Assembly (NCBI GenBank): GCA_958438125.1
Contig: CAUBQN010000015.1
Location: 1 to 21,263, forward strand
DNA: 21,263 nucleotides
Source: an uncultured Collinsella sp.
Lineage (GTDB): Bacteria > Actinomycetota > Coriobacteriia > Coriobacteriales > Coriobacteriaceae
Reading direction: 5' to 3'
Below, piece after piece: positions 8,365 to 15,256 of the stretch. How positions within the stretch are numbered: the stretch's first letter is position 1; each line of letters begins with the position of its first letter. A model generated the notes under the pieces. The model saw only the letters and a program-made list of their open reading frames with translations, was not told the origin of the DNA and made no database searches. The translations under genes were made by a program, and so were the position numbers.

Positions 8365-9180
8365 CTATGCCATCCCCTCGATAATCTTGGCAAGTTTTAC
8401 CGCCTGCTCGGACGCCGTTCCCTCAACGGCCTCGCACGTTTGATCACGGTCGGGCACAAACGAGCGCACGACCTGCGTCGGTGATCCGGCAAGGCCACAA
8501 CGCGAGGGATCGGCGTTCGCGTCGGCGGCACTGACCACGCGCACGTCCGCCTCCTCTGCCGCGCGAATACCGGCAATACTCGGCATACGCAACTGGCCAA
8601 TCTCCTTGGCAGTCGTCATCGCGCACGGCATCTCAAGATACACCGTCTCCTCGCCGGCATCGCATCCGTGAACGAGCGCCAGCGAGCCACACGTCGTAAA
8701 GCCCGCGCTTTGCACGCAGCTCACGTCGGTCACGCAGGGAATCTCAAAGGCACCGGCAAGCTCGGGGCCAATCTGGGCCGTATCGCCATCCACCGCCATC
8801 TTGCCGCAGATGAGCAGGTCGAAGTCCTCGTCGAGCGCTTCGATGCCGCACTTGAGGGCGTAGGTGGTTGCCAGGGTATCGGCACCTGCAAAGGCGCGAT
8901 CGGTCAGCAGCAGCGCGTCGTCGGCACCGCGGGCGATGCAGTCGCGCAGCAGTGACTCGGTCGCGGGGATGCCCATCGACACCACCGTCACGCGCACATC
9001 CATGCCAAAGCCGATAAAGTCGTCCTTCAGCGCCAGCGCGCATTCCAAAGCACTCGCGTCAAAGGGATTAATGACCGCCTGCTTGCCATCGCGCACGATG
9101 GTATTGGTCTTGGGGTCCATCTTGACCTCGGTGCTGCCCGGCACGGCCTTGACGCACACCACCATATGGAAATCGCTCAT
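8365..9180 (-). CDS. etfB: Electron transfer flavoprotein beta subunit
   Basis: A 271-residue EtfB. It opens with the typical MVVCVKAVPGSTEVK and carries INPFDASALECALALKD and GKMAVDGDTAQIGPELA, the nucleotide-binding loops conserved in the beta subunit. The latter has the form found in bifurcating Etf proteins that bind a second FAD and NAD(H) rather than AMP. It should form the heterodimer with the downstream EtfA. The ATG at 9180 is chosen because AAAGGGGG lies nine bases upstream; an in-frame GTG at 9186, which overlaps the stop of the preceding gene, is the alternative and adds two residues. The operon order is dehydrogenase, etfB, etfA. Confidence 0.94.
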   Translation of the reverse strand: MSDFHMVVCVKAVPGSTEVKMDPKTNTIVRDGKQAVINPFDASALECALALKDDFIGFGMDVRVTVVSMGIPATESLLRDCIARGADDALLLTDRAFAGADTLATTYALKCGIEALDEDFDLLICGKMAVDGDTAQIGPELAGAFEIPCVTDVSCVQSAGFTTCGSLALVHGCDAGEETVYLEMPCAMTTAKEIGQLRMPSIAGIRAAEEADVRVVSAADANADPSRCGLAGSPTQVVRSFVPDRDQTCEAVEGTASEQAVKLAKIIEGMA

Positions 9181-9182
9181 CT

Positions 9183-10784
9183 TCACGCGCCCCCTTTCTG
9201 GACGAGCTCATCCAAGAGCTTCTCCGAAAACAGGTTACCGCGACCCAGCTGCCCGGCAGGATCGAGCTGGAGCTTGAGCCGCGCCGACTCGACCATGGCC
9301 TCGTGACCGTACATCGTCTCTAAGAAGCCCGCCTTGATCTTGCCGACGCCGTGCTCGGCAGAAACGGCACCGCCCATAGCCGTTACCTCCGCAGCCCACC
9401 GGGCAAACAGCTCGCCACCGCGACGGTAGTCCTGCGCATCGCGCGGCAGGATGTTCACATGCAGATGGTTGTTGCCGATGTGCCCCCAGGCAGCAGATTC
9501 AAGCCCGCTTTCGGCCAGTGTGCGGCGATAGAGGGCCACGACATCGGCAAGGCGTGCATTGGGCACCGACATGTCCGAGCCCAGTTTGGTGATGGTGGGA
9601 TCCGTGCGGCGACGCTCGTCGATGAGCATGTTGACGCTCTCGGGCACCGCATGGCGGAAGAATCGCTGACACTCGCGATCGACCTCGGTGCGCGCGACCC
9701 ATGTCGCATCGTCGCGGCCACCCGCAAACTCGAGCACCCATCCCAGGTGGTACAGTTCCTCGGTCGCCTGGGCCTCGTCATCGCAGTCGAGCTCCACGTA
9801 GACACAGACCTTGGCCTCTTTGTCGAGCGCCGGCAGCGAGGCAAACGCCGTCGACTGCTCGCGCTGGCGACGCAGAATATCCAGGGCGCCAGCATCGAAG
9901 TACTCGATGGCAGCCGCATGGGACAGGACGGGACGCACAGAATCGGTGAAGGACACGGCCTTGTCTTCGCTGTCGAAGAAGCAGCTCACGCCCCAAACGA
10001 CCGCAGGCGCCGCCTGCAGGGCAATCTCGAGCTCGGTGATGACGCCGATTGTGCCACATGCACCGATAAACAGATCGATGGCATCCATATCGTCAGCAAC
10101 GAAATAGCCCGAAGCATTTTTGGTCTTGGGCATGGTGTAGTCGGGAAGGTCGAGCTCGAGCGCGCGGCCCTCTGCCGTCACAAGCGACAGGTGGCGACCC
10201 TGGGCAAAAGCCTCGCCGCGCTGAAGCTCAAGCAAATCGCCATCAGCCAGCGCGACGCGGAGTCCCGTGATATGTGGGCGCATGGGGCCGTAGGCGTAGC
10301 TGCGAGCACCGGAGGCGTTACATGCCGCCATGCCGCCCAGACAGGCAGATGCCTCGGTGGGATCGGTGGGAAAAAACTGCTCGGGGGCCTCTTGGAACTC
10401 CTCGTAGGCCTCAAGCGATGCCTGGTCCCAACCAGCGGTCGGCAGCACCTTCTTGCCCAGCTGCTTGCGCAGTTCCGAGAGCACAACGCCCGGCTCCACG
10501 CGCAGCAGAAATTGGCCTTGTTCATCGCGGCGAAGGCCCAAGTAGCGATTCATGCGGGAAGTATTGAGAATGTGACCGCCATGAGGCACGGCGCCGGCGG
10601 CAAGGCCGGTCCGGGCGCCCTGAACCGTCACCGGGACACGCTCGACATGGAGCTTTTTCAAAATGGCGCGGACCTCGTCCTCCGTTGTCGGAAACGAGAT
10701 GCTCGAGGCCTCGCCCGATGTGCGAGACTCATCGCGACCATACTCTTCGAACTCGTCGGTGAAGGGTTTAATGGTTGCAGGCAC
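9183..10784 (-). CDS. FAD-linked 2-hydroxyacid dehydrogenase (GlcD/LctD type, probably lactate)
   Basis: A 533-residue flavoprotein of the GlcD/D-lactate dehydrogenase family. A PCMH-type FAD-binding domain occupies about residues 28-235 (VQGARTGLAAGAVP, ACLGGMAACNASGARSYAYG, GACGTIGVITELEI). The C-terminal FAD-oxidase cap follows, with GHIGNNHLHVNI (434-445) and SAEHGVGKIK (475-484), the metal- and substrate-binding histidine motifs. Adjacency to etfB and ferredoxin-fused etfA points to an Etf-dependent lactate dehydrogenase that oxidises lactate to pyruvate while reducing NAD at the cost of reduced ferredoxin. At 533 residues it is longer than LctD (about 465), so glycolate or 2-hydroxyglutarate cannot be excluded. 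The GTG start at 10784 has AAAGGGGGAG five bases upstream. No lactate permease lies nearby. Confidence 0.9.
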   Translation of the reverse strand: MPATIKPFTDEFEEYGRDESRTSGEASSISFPTTEDEVRAILKKLHVERVPVTVQGARTGLAAGAVPHGGHILNTSRMNRYLGLRRDEQGQFLLRVEPGVVLSELRKQLGKKVLPTAGWDQASLEAYEEFQEAPEQFFPTDPTEASACLGGMAACNASGARSYAYGPMRPHITGLRVALADGDLLELQRGEAFAQGRHLSLVTAEGRALELDLPDYTMPKTKNASGYFVADDMDAIDLFIGACGTIGVITELEIALQAAPAVVWGVSCFFDSEDKAVSFTDSVRPVLSHAAAIEYFDAGALDILRRQREQSTAFASLPALDKEAKVCVYVELDCDDEAQATEELYHLGWVLEFAGGRDDATWVARTEVDRECQRFFRHAVPESVNMLIDERRRTDPTITKLGSDMSVPNARLADVVALYRRTLAESGLESAAWGHIGNNHLHVNILPRDAQDYRRGGELFARWAAEVTAMGGAVSAEHGVGKIKAGFLETMYGHEAMVESARLKLQLDPAGQLGRGNLFSEKLLDELVQKGGA

Positions 10785-10866
10785 GCGAACTCCCCCTTTA
10801 GCTAACTACAGTGTTTGCAGGGAGATGTTACCGCATCGTTTCGTCGACGTGTTCGAGACCGTCTCC

Positions 10867-10895
10867 ATAATTGGCGTTTTTTACGTTCGTGTAAT
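10867..10895 (-). promoter_or_regulatory. Candidate promoter of the dehydrogenase-etfB-etfA operon
   Basis: Read on the minus strand, ATTACA (10895-10890, four of six matches to the -35 consensus) is followed after 17 bases by AATTAT (10872-10867, four of six to the -10). The leader to the GTG at 10784 would be about 75 bases. Confidence 0.35.
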
Positions 10896-11038
10896 TCGGT
10901 GAGCGGCTGGATTTCCTCGACAGACGATGCTTTTGACACATATAGCCCCGCCGTCGCCGACCGCGCGATTGTCGCTCGAAAAAAGTTGGAGTATTTTTTG
11001 CCGCCATTTACCTGCGGAGACGCCAATCCGTCAAGCAT

Positions 11039-11056
11039 TTGGTCAGAAATTGGTCA
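11039..11056 (+). repeat. Two TTGGTCA direct repeats 11 bp apart
   Basis: TTGGTCA occurs at 11039-11045 and again at 11050-11056, one helical turn apart. A further GTCA at 11030-11033 lies 12 bases upstream of the first GTCA. They lie 72-90 bases before the first gene of the plus-strand operon and are suitably placed for a tandem-binding activator, but no regulator is identified. Confidence 0.35.
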
Positions 11057-11128
11057 AGTAGCGGCTGATACCGTCGGCGTCGACAGCCAAACCGATAGTA
11101 GTTTTGGCCCAGAAGCAGGGAGGTTCCC

Positions 11129-11425
11129 ATGGCATATTACTGGCCCCAGTACGGCATCGCCATCGAAGTCGACGACGATCCCCATCTCCTGCCTTTTGAC
11201 GAAGAGGCATTCCCCGATACGACGGTCTACCACGTTACCACCGATGTGATCTGCGACCCCGAGTCGTTCTCGGCGCTCGCCCACCACATCGCGCATATCC
11301 ACGACATCGAGCTCCCTCCCGACTTCGACGAGCTTGTCTACTCGCGCCGCCTGATGCTTCACATGCTCTTTGGAGCGGACCCGTCCACCTTTGCGCGCAT
11401 CTATGCCGCCAAGGATGCCGCATGA
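11129..11425 (+). CDS. Small conserved-type hypothetical protein, first gene of a surface-protein operon
   Basis: A 98-residue acidic soluble protein without signal peptide or membrane segment that I do not recognise. It opens MAYYWPQYGIAIEVDDD and is rich in His and Asp (VICDPESF, HHIAHIHDIELPPDFDELV). The ATG at 11129 has GGGAGG five bases upstream. Its stop overlaps the start of the next gene by four bases (ATGA), so the two are coupled. As the only apparently cytosolic product in the run, it might be a chaperone or regulator for the exported proteins, which is inference from position alone. Coding is supported by codon use like the neighbours, a good ribosome site and the overlap. Confidence 0.75.
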   Translation: MAYYWPQYGIAIEVDDDPHLLPFDEEAFPDTTVYHVTTDVICDPESFSALAHHIAHIHDIELPPDFDELVYSRRLMLHMLFGADPSTFARIYAAKDAA

Positions 11426-11931
11426 GCGCGAAGAAGCCGCCCCACTTTGCAGGTCTGGGGCATCGCAGGAAGCTCATCGTTGCCTGCTTGGCCATCGTCT
11501 GTGCCCTTGTCGCCGTAGGACTATACGCTTGGCAGTCGCAGCCCGTACCCGAGACGGGCGCTTCGGTTACGACGGCCGAGGGCAAAACGCGTCAGGAAAT
11601 CCAAGATGAGCTCGACGCCATCGTCCGCGACAACATGATGACGATTTCGGTCGCACCGGTCGCTCAGCTGCAGGAGGACGGCAAGCTGCGCGTCAACGTG
11701 CAAAACGTCCAAGACAATAAATTTCCCCAGCGATTCCGCGTCATCCAAAACGACGAGACCATGTACGAATCCGGTGTGGTCGAGACCGGCAAGACAATCG
11801 AAACGTGCCCCGCCGGCGACATCAAAGAAGGCGAGGCGTACATCGAGATCCAGGCACTCGATGCAAAGACCCTCGACAGCCACGGCAATCCGACACGTGT
11901 CAAGGTACGGGTTGAGCAAGCCGAGAACTAG
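11422..11931 (+). CDS. Membrane-anchored extracellular protein with a small beta-type domain
   Basis: A 169-residue protein with a basic N-terminus (GLGHRRK), one membrane helix at about 18-36 and no clear signal-peptidase site, so it is probably tethered with its C-terminus outside. The outer part (about 50-169) begins with a helical stretch (RQEIQDELDAIVRDNM) and continues as a beta-rich domain with FRVIQNDETMYESGVVETG and EAYIEIQALDAKT. The layout (TM helix, then NM-x-I, then a YESG strand followed by a turn) resembles small anchored proteins found beside secreted filament-like proteins in gut Firmicutes; I infer this from memory of the pattern and have not searched. It overlaps the preceding gene by four bases and lies 89 bases before the next gene. 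Confidence 0.8.
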   Translation: MSAKKPPHFAGLGHRRKLIVACLAIVCALVAVGLYAWQSQPVPETGASVTTAEGKTRQEIQDELDAIVRDNMMTISVAPVAQLQEDGKLRVNVQNVQDNKFPQRFRVIQNDETMYESGVVETGKTIETCPAGDIKEGEAYIEIQALDAKTLDSHGNPTRVKVRVEQAEN

Positions 11932-12020
11932 CTTTCCGGCCGACGCGGCACCGCACGTAATTCACCAGCATTCGTCCAATCATCGCGGGGACGGTCCGCG
12001 GCGAATAGAAAGGAACAACC

Positions 12021-12620
12021 ATGGACATCACCAGGAACATGAACGGAGCCAGAGCGCTCGTCGTGGGCGCAGGGCTCGCGCTCGCGCTCGCAATGGGCGC
12101 GGCCCCGACGCCAGCTATGGCAGCCGGGCGCGTTGGAACCACGAAAGTAATGGTCAGGACCGAGATCGACAACGTTGAGTTCAAAGTTCCGACGGTTATT
12201 CCCTTCGTCGCCAAGGCCGACGGCACGCTTCAGGGCCCCTCAGAAGACGCGACCACCATCGACAATCATTCGGCCTACGGCATCCATGTCACCAACATGA
12301 AGATCGACGCCATGAACACCTGGACCATTGCTGCCGACGCCAAGGCCGGAACCGCACAGAACTCCATCGACTTTAAGGTCGGCCCCGACGGCGCACTCCA
12401 GAACGCCAGCGCCGCAATGCAGAAGACAGGCCTCGATCTTTCCAAGAACGCAGCCTTCGACATGGGCTACCAGGGCATTGCCGGCGGCACGGACAAAATT
12501 AAGCTCAAGACAAGCGGAAACGTCGCCCGCGTCACGCGCGACATCTTCCGCGTAACCGGCGAAGGCGATCAGGTTGCAACGATCACCTGGACGGTCGAGC
12601 CCGGTGCGCACACGGCATAA
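12021..12620 (+). CDS. Secreted beta-rich protein, possible fibre or pilin-like subunit
   Basis: A 199-residue protein with a classical signal peptide: basic start, hydrophobic core ALVVGAGLALALAMGAA and a cleavage site near residues 34-35 (PAMAA). The mature part is beta-rich with no cysteine, no sorting signal and no lipobox. It contains VPTVIPFVAKADGTLQGPS, the strand-like SAYGIHVTNMKID and, close to the C-terminus, VATITWTVEPG. Small secreted proteins of this build are recurrent in gut Actinobacteria and Firmicutes and may polymerise or coat the surface; I cannot name the family. The ATG at 12021 has AAGGAA seven bases upstream. The 3' end overlaps the next gene by 17 bases, which couples it to the sorting-signal protein. 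Confidence 0.8.
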   Translation: MDITRNMNGARALVVGAGLALALAMGAAPTPAMAAGRVGTTKVMVRTEIDNVEFKVPTVIPFVAKADGTLQGPSEDATTIDNHSAYGIHVTNMKIDAMNTWTIAADAKAGTAQNSIDFKVGPDGALQNASAAMQKTGLDLSKNAAFDMGYQGIAGGTDKIKLKTSGNVARVTRDIFRVTGEGDQVATITWTVEPGAHTA

Positions 12621-12885
12621 GGCCGTCGCCCTGGCCGCCGCCGTCAGCATCCTAGCGTTTGGGCCAGCCATGGCCTTTGCCCAGCAAGAACAGGCGCAGG
12701 CCGCCACGCAAGTGACGGTCGACCTCTCGGAGCTCGACCGCGGCGACCGCGAAGAACCGTTGGCGCAGACAGGCGACAGACGATGGCTCTTGGCAGCAGG
12801 CGCCACAGCAGCAGGCGCGGGAACCGCCGGCCTCGGTCTGCACATCAAACGTAGCCAGAAACAAAACACGGACAGGCCGCACTAA
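12604..12885 (+). CDS. Mini surface protein with signal peptide and LAQTG sorting signal
   Basis: A 93-residue protein made almost only of export and anchoring signals. It has a signal peptide (MRTRHKAV, hydrophobic core, cleavage after AFA at residue 26), about 26 exposed residues rich in Gln, Ala, Asp and Glu, then LAQTG at 53-57, a hydrophobic stretch from WLLAAG to about residue 78, and a basic tail (KRSQK). LAXTG is the motif class used by class E sortases of Actinobacteria. The start is set at the GTG 12604 because it gives an ideal signal peptide; the open frame goes on to a TTG at 12574, which would bury it. The overlap with the upstream gene suggests coupling. It may be the wall-linked base of a polymer formed by its neighbours. 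No sortase gene lies in the window. Confidence 0.75.
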   Translation: MRTRHKAVALAAAVSILAFGPAMAFAQQEQAQAATQVTVDLSELDRGDREEPLAQTGDRRWLLAAGATAAGAGTAGLGLHIKRSQKQNTDRPH

Positions 12886-12903
12886 ATTAGCTAAGGAGAC
12901 CCC

Positions 12904-14334
12904 ATGGCATCGAAGAACCTTTTGCCCGTCGTCGCACTCTGTGGCGCGCTCGCAACCGGAACGCCTGTCGCCGCTTGGGCGACTCCCGTCATGGCAGACT
13001 CCTTACCAGCAGCCCTAAGTTCCGCACCAAATCCGTCGAGCGCCATTGCGTGCAAGCGTTTTTCGATCGCACAGGCCGCGATCTCAACCTCGGGATGCCT
13101 TCGTCGTAATACGGACGGCTCGATAGTCGTGGATATCAAGCGTTCGAACAAGGCAAACGGCTCCCAGGCGGGGTGCGCCGTCTGCACGTGGCGCTCGGTT
13201 GTGCTCGATGCAGATGGCGATCCATGCAATTTAGAGCTGCGCATCGACATCGCTTCGGTCGATGACTCGGCGAACGGAGCGAAGGTCGCCTTCGACGGTA
13301 CGTTTTTCGAGAAAGGAGGCGGTATATGTCTGGGCTGCGCCGCCGCGAATGCAGACGATGCGCAGCCCACCCTCTCATTCACGGCATCGTTGCGGCTGAC
13401 CAAAGCCGGCACCGATGCCATCGCGGCGGGAGAAGCGTCCCTGCTGTTCTACGCCGTCAGCGCCAAAGACACAGACGCTCATTTCGAGAAACCAGCCGGA
13501 TCACTCAGCCTTACACGAGGGATAGAGGCAGGCCCTATTGAAATCGATGCCCACGCGCAAAGCAGGCAACGAATTCTTGCCGACCCGGCGCTTCTCGAAA
13601 TGGAGTGGAACGGATCCGGAGCCATCGGAATTCTCCCCTCCGCGCTTGACGCCAAGACGCTCCCCCCAAACGACGAACCCATCAACGCAACCATACAAGA
13701 AGAGAGCGCGGATAAAGAAGCAGGTGCGGGCGACACGCCGTCGCCGACAAACAGCGTCCCAGCTTCTTTCGAAGCACCGAATGAGCCCGCTACCGATCCA
13801 AACGATCCCGAGCTCGCGGACAGCCTGGGGCTTGCTGATCCTCAAGAGATCGATGAAGGTAACTGCTGCGTGCTTGCCGCGCTCGACCACACAGAGGTCA
13901 TCGACGCTGCGAACATCGAAGTTGCCGCCGCCAATCAGCCCGTCCGCAAGTCGGCTATCATCGCATTTCCTGAATCCATCGAAGTCGTCTTTTTGCCATC
14001 GGGCGAGGTCGTGGCCCCAACACTGCTCACCTTGTTGGGCGCCAAGAATACTCGAAACGAAATTAAAAAGGTCACAGTTGTCGACCCTGCAACCACCGCC
14101 AAGCTGCGTCTATACGCCGTTGCCGCAAACGGAAGCAAGACCCTGGAATTCGATGGCGACACACTTCTAACCTGGCGACGTCTGGACATTATGCAAGACG
14201 TCTCGTACCAGATCGAGCTCGAAGGGTTTGATCGTGCCCGCGATGCCAATATCATCGCCGCGGCTATTGAATCCCCGCAGCGGCTTATGACACTGCGCTT
14301 TGAATACTATCCCTATGTCCCGACAACCACCTGA
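12904..14334 (+). CDS. Large secreted protein of unknown function with CxxC motifs
   Basis: A 476-residue exported protein with a signal peptide to about residue 31 (VAAWATPVMA). An N-terminal domain (about 45-220) contains two CxxC pairs (GCAVCTW and GICLGCAA) and further cysteines. A disordered acidic and Pro-rich linker follows at about 255-310 (EESADKEAGAGDTPSP, EAPNEPATDPNDPELADS), then a C-terminal beta-rich domain to 476 with NCCVLAAL near its start. There is no C-terminal anchor, lipobox or recognised catalytic motif. The ATG at 12904 has AAGGAG five bases upstream and lies 18 bases after the LAQTG gene, so it is probably the last gene of the same operon. It could be an adhesin or a capping subunit; nothing in the sequence decides this. 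Confidence 0.78.
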   Translation: MASKNLLPVVALCGALATGTPVAAWATPVMADSLPAALSSAPNPSSAIACKRFSIAQAAISTSGCLRRNTDGSIVVDIKRSNKANGSQAGCAVCTWRSVVLDADGDPCNLELRIDIASVDDSANGAKVAFDGTFFEKGGGICLGCAAANADDAQPTLSFTASLRLTKAGTDAIAAGEASLLFYAVSAKDTDAHFEKPAGSLSLTRGIEAGPIEIDAHAQSRQRILADPALLEMEWNGSGAIGILPSALDAKTLPPNDEPINATIQEESADKEAGAGDTPSPTNSVPASFEAPNEPATDPNDPELADSLGLADPQEIDEGNCCVLAALDHTEVIDAANIEVAAANQPVRKSAIIAFPESIEVVFLPSGEVVAPTLLTLLGAKNTRNEIKKVTVVDPATTAKLRLYAVAANGSKTLEFDGDTLLTWRRLDIMQDVSYQIELEGFDRARDANIIAAAIESPQRLMTLRFEYYPYVPTTT

Positions 14335-14357
14335 GGCTTAAATGCTGCGCATCATTC

Positions 14358-14383
14358 CTAATACCACTTATATAACGTATTAG
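14358..14383. promoter_or_regulatory. 26-bp dyad, candidate operator upstream of the DUF554 gene
   Basis: CTAATAC (14358-14364) and GTATTAG (14377-14383) form a perfect 7-bp inverted repeat around the AT-rich spacer CACTTATATAAC. It lies about 70 bases before the DUF554 start codon in a very AT-rich island. It lacks a T-run, so an operator for a dimeric regulator is more likely than a terminator. Confidence 0.45.
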
Positions 14384-14413
14384 ATGGGTTGCGATGTGCC
14401 TCGCATTTCGTTC

Positions 14414-14422
14414 TGCTACGAT
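14414..14422 (+). promoter_or_regulatory. Possible extended -10 element of the DUF554 gene
   Basis: TGC-TACGAT at 14414-14422 matches the extended -10 form also seen before the TerB gene (TGC-TATGAT). No good -35 box is present. The leader to the ATG at 14453 would be about 24 bases. Confidence 0.3.
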
Positions 14423-14452
14423 TGCCACGTTGGCATCAATACAGGAGGGCTC

Positions 14453-15169
14453 ATGCCGGGCTTGGGAACAATCATCAACGTTGTGCTTTTAGTTGCGGGC
14501 GGTCTTTTAGGATTAGCGGGCGGCCGCTTCATTACACCGCGCATCCAAGACACACTCATGAAAGCATCGGGGCTGTGCGTCCTGTTTATCGGCCTGGGCG
14601 GCACCATGCAAAAGATGCTCATCATCGATGGAAAGGCGCTAGCGACCACCGGTACCACCATGCTCATCGTCTCATTTGCGCTCGGTTCGCTCATCGGCGA
14701 GGCCGTCAACTTGGAAGCCGCCATCGAGAACCTTGGCGAATGGCTCAAGCGCAAAACCGGCAGCGAGGGCGATAACGAGTTCACCAACGCTTTTGTCTCG
14801 ACTTCACTCACCGTGTGTATCGGCGCCATGGCCATTGTGGGATCGATCCAGGACGGTCTGCTCGGTGACTGGTCAACGCTTGCCCTGAAAGGCGCATTGG
14901 ACTGCATCATCGTCTGCACCATGACGGCGTCGCTTGGCCGCGGCTGCATTTTCTCCGCCCTGCCCGTCGCCGTGTTCCAGGGGACGATCACGTTGTTTGC
15001 CGGCGCGCTCTCCCCCATCATGACCACAGCAGCCCTCAACAGCCTTTCGCTCGTAGGCTCCATGCTCATCTTCTGCGTCGGCGTCAACCTCATCCGTCCT
15101 CAGACCTTCCGCACGGCCAATATGCTCCCCTCCGTCGTCATCGCCGTCATCTACGCCCTCCTGTTCTAA
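14453..15169 (+). CDS. DUF554 family membrane protein
   Basis: A 238-residue membrane protein of the DUF554 (YdfK-like) family with about seven helices. It opens MPGLGTIINVVLLVAGGLLG and contains the characteristic GRFITPRIQDTLMKASGLCV, TTTMLIVSFALGSLIGEAV, FVSTSLTVCIGAMAIVGSI and ALPVAVFQGTITLFAG segments. The function is unknown; a transport role is only assumed for the family. The ATG at 14453 has AGGAGG at 14443-14448 and gives the usual family length; an upstream in-frame start at 14384 would place 23 Cys-rich residues before the first helix. It stands alone between a dyad/promoter region and the promoter of the TerB gene. Confidence 0.9.
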   Translation: MPGLGTIINVVLLVAGGLLGLAGGRFITPRIQDTLMKASGLCVLFIGLGGTMQKMLIIDGKALATTGTTMLIVSFALGSLIGEAVNLEAAIENLGEWLKRKTGSEGDNEFTNAFVSTSLTVCIGAMAIVGSIQDGLLGDWSTLALKGALDCIIVCTMTASLGRGCIFSALPVAVFQGTITLFAGALSPIMTTAALNSLSLVGSMLIFCVGVNLIRPQTFRTANMLPSVVIAVIYALLF

Positions 15170-15190
15170 ATCTATCTACGCAGCGGTATC

Positions 15191-15220
15191 TCGAACACCT
15201 GTTTGATGCTGTGCTATGAT
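15191..15220 (+). promoter_or_regulatory. Candidate promoter of the TerB-ATPase-helicase module
   Basis: An extended -10, TGC-TATGAT (15212-15220), is five of six to consensus and is preceded after 18 bases by TCGAAC (15191-15196). Transcription would begin near 15227 and give a leader of about 30 bases that carries AGGAGG (15247-15252) before the GTG at 15257. Confidence 0.55.
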
Positions 15221-15256
15221 ATGAGGTCACCGTAGCTGCGTTCGAGAGGAGGAGCG

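Larger units (their letters stand above)
10785..11128. other. Divergent intergenic region
   Basis: This 344-base stretch between the lactate-type operon (minus) and the surface-protein run (plus) has no convincing gene; the open frames in it lack ribosome sites and run over 11129. It holds a ribosome site for each flanking gene, one promoter candidate for the minus operon, an inverted TTAC-N6-GTAA (10881-10894) near that promoter, and two TTGGTCA repeats toward the plus-strand operon. I see no clear plus-strand promoter. Confidence 0.6.

Noticed and set aside
9351..10805. Open frame of 484 codons on the plus strand
   Set aside because: It lies antisense to the FAD dehydrogenase, whose family motifs are intact; it is a high-GC shadow frame with no recognisable domain.
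10933..10961. Perfect TTGACA box on the plus strand at 10933-10938
   Set aside because: No -10-like sequence at 16-19 bp; the expected place is GC-rich.
10815..11249. Plus-strand open frame spanning the divergent intergenic region
   Set aside because: No ribosome site, atypical composition, and it overlaps the better supported gene at 11129.
12574..12603. Upstream TTG start for the LAQTG mini-protein
   Set aside because: It would add ten residues before the signal peptide and increase overlap with the preceding gene, while the GTG at 12604 gives an ideal signal peptide.
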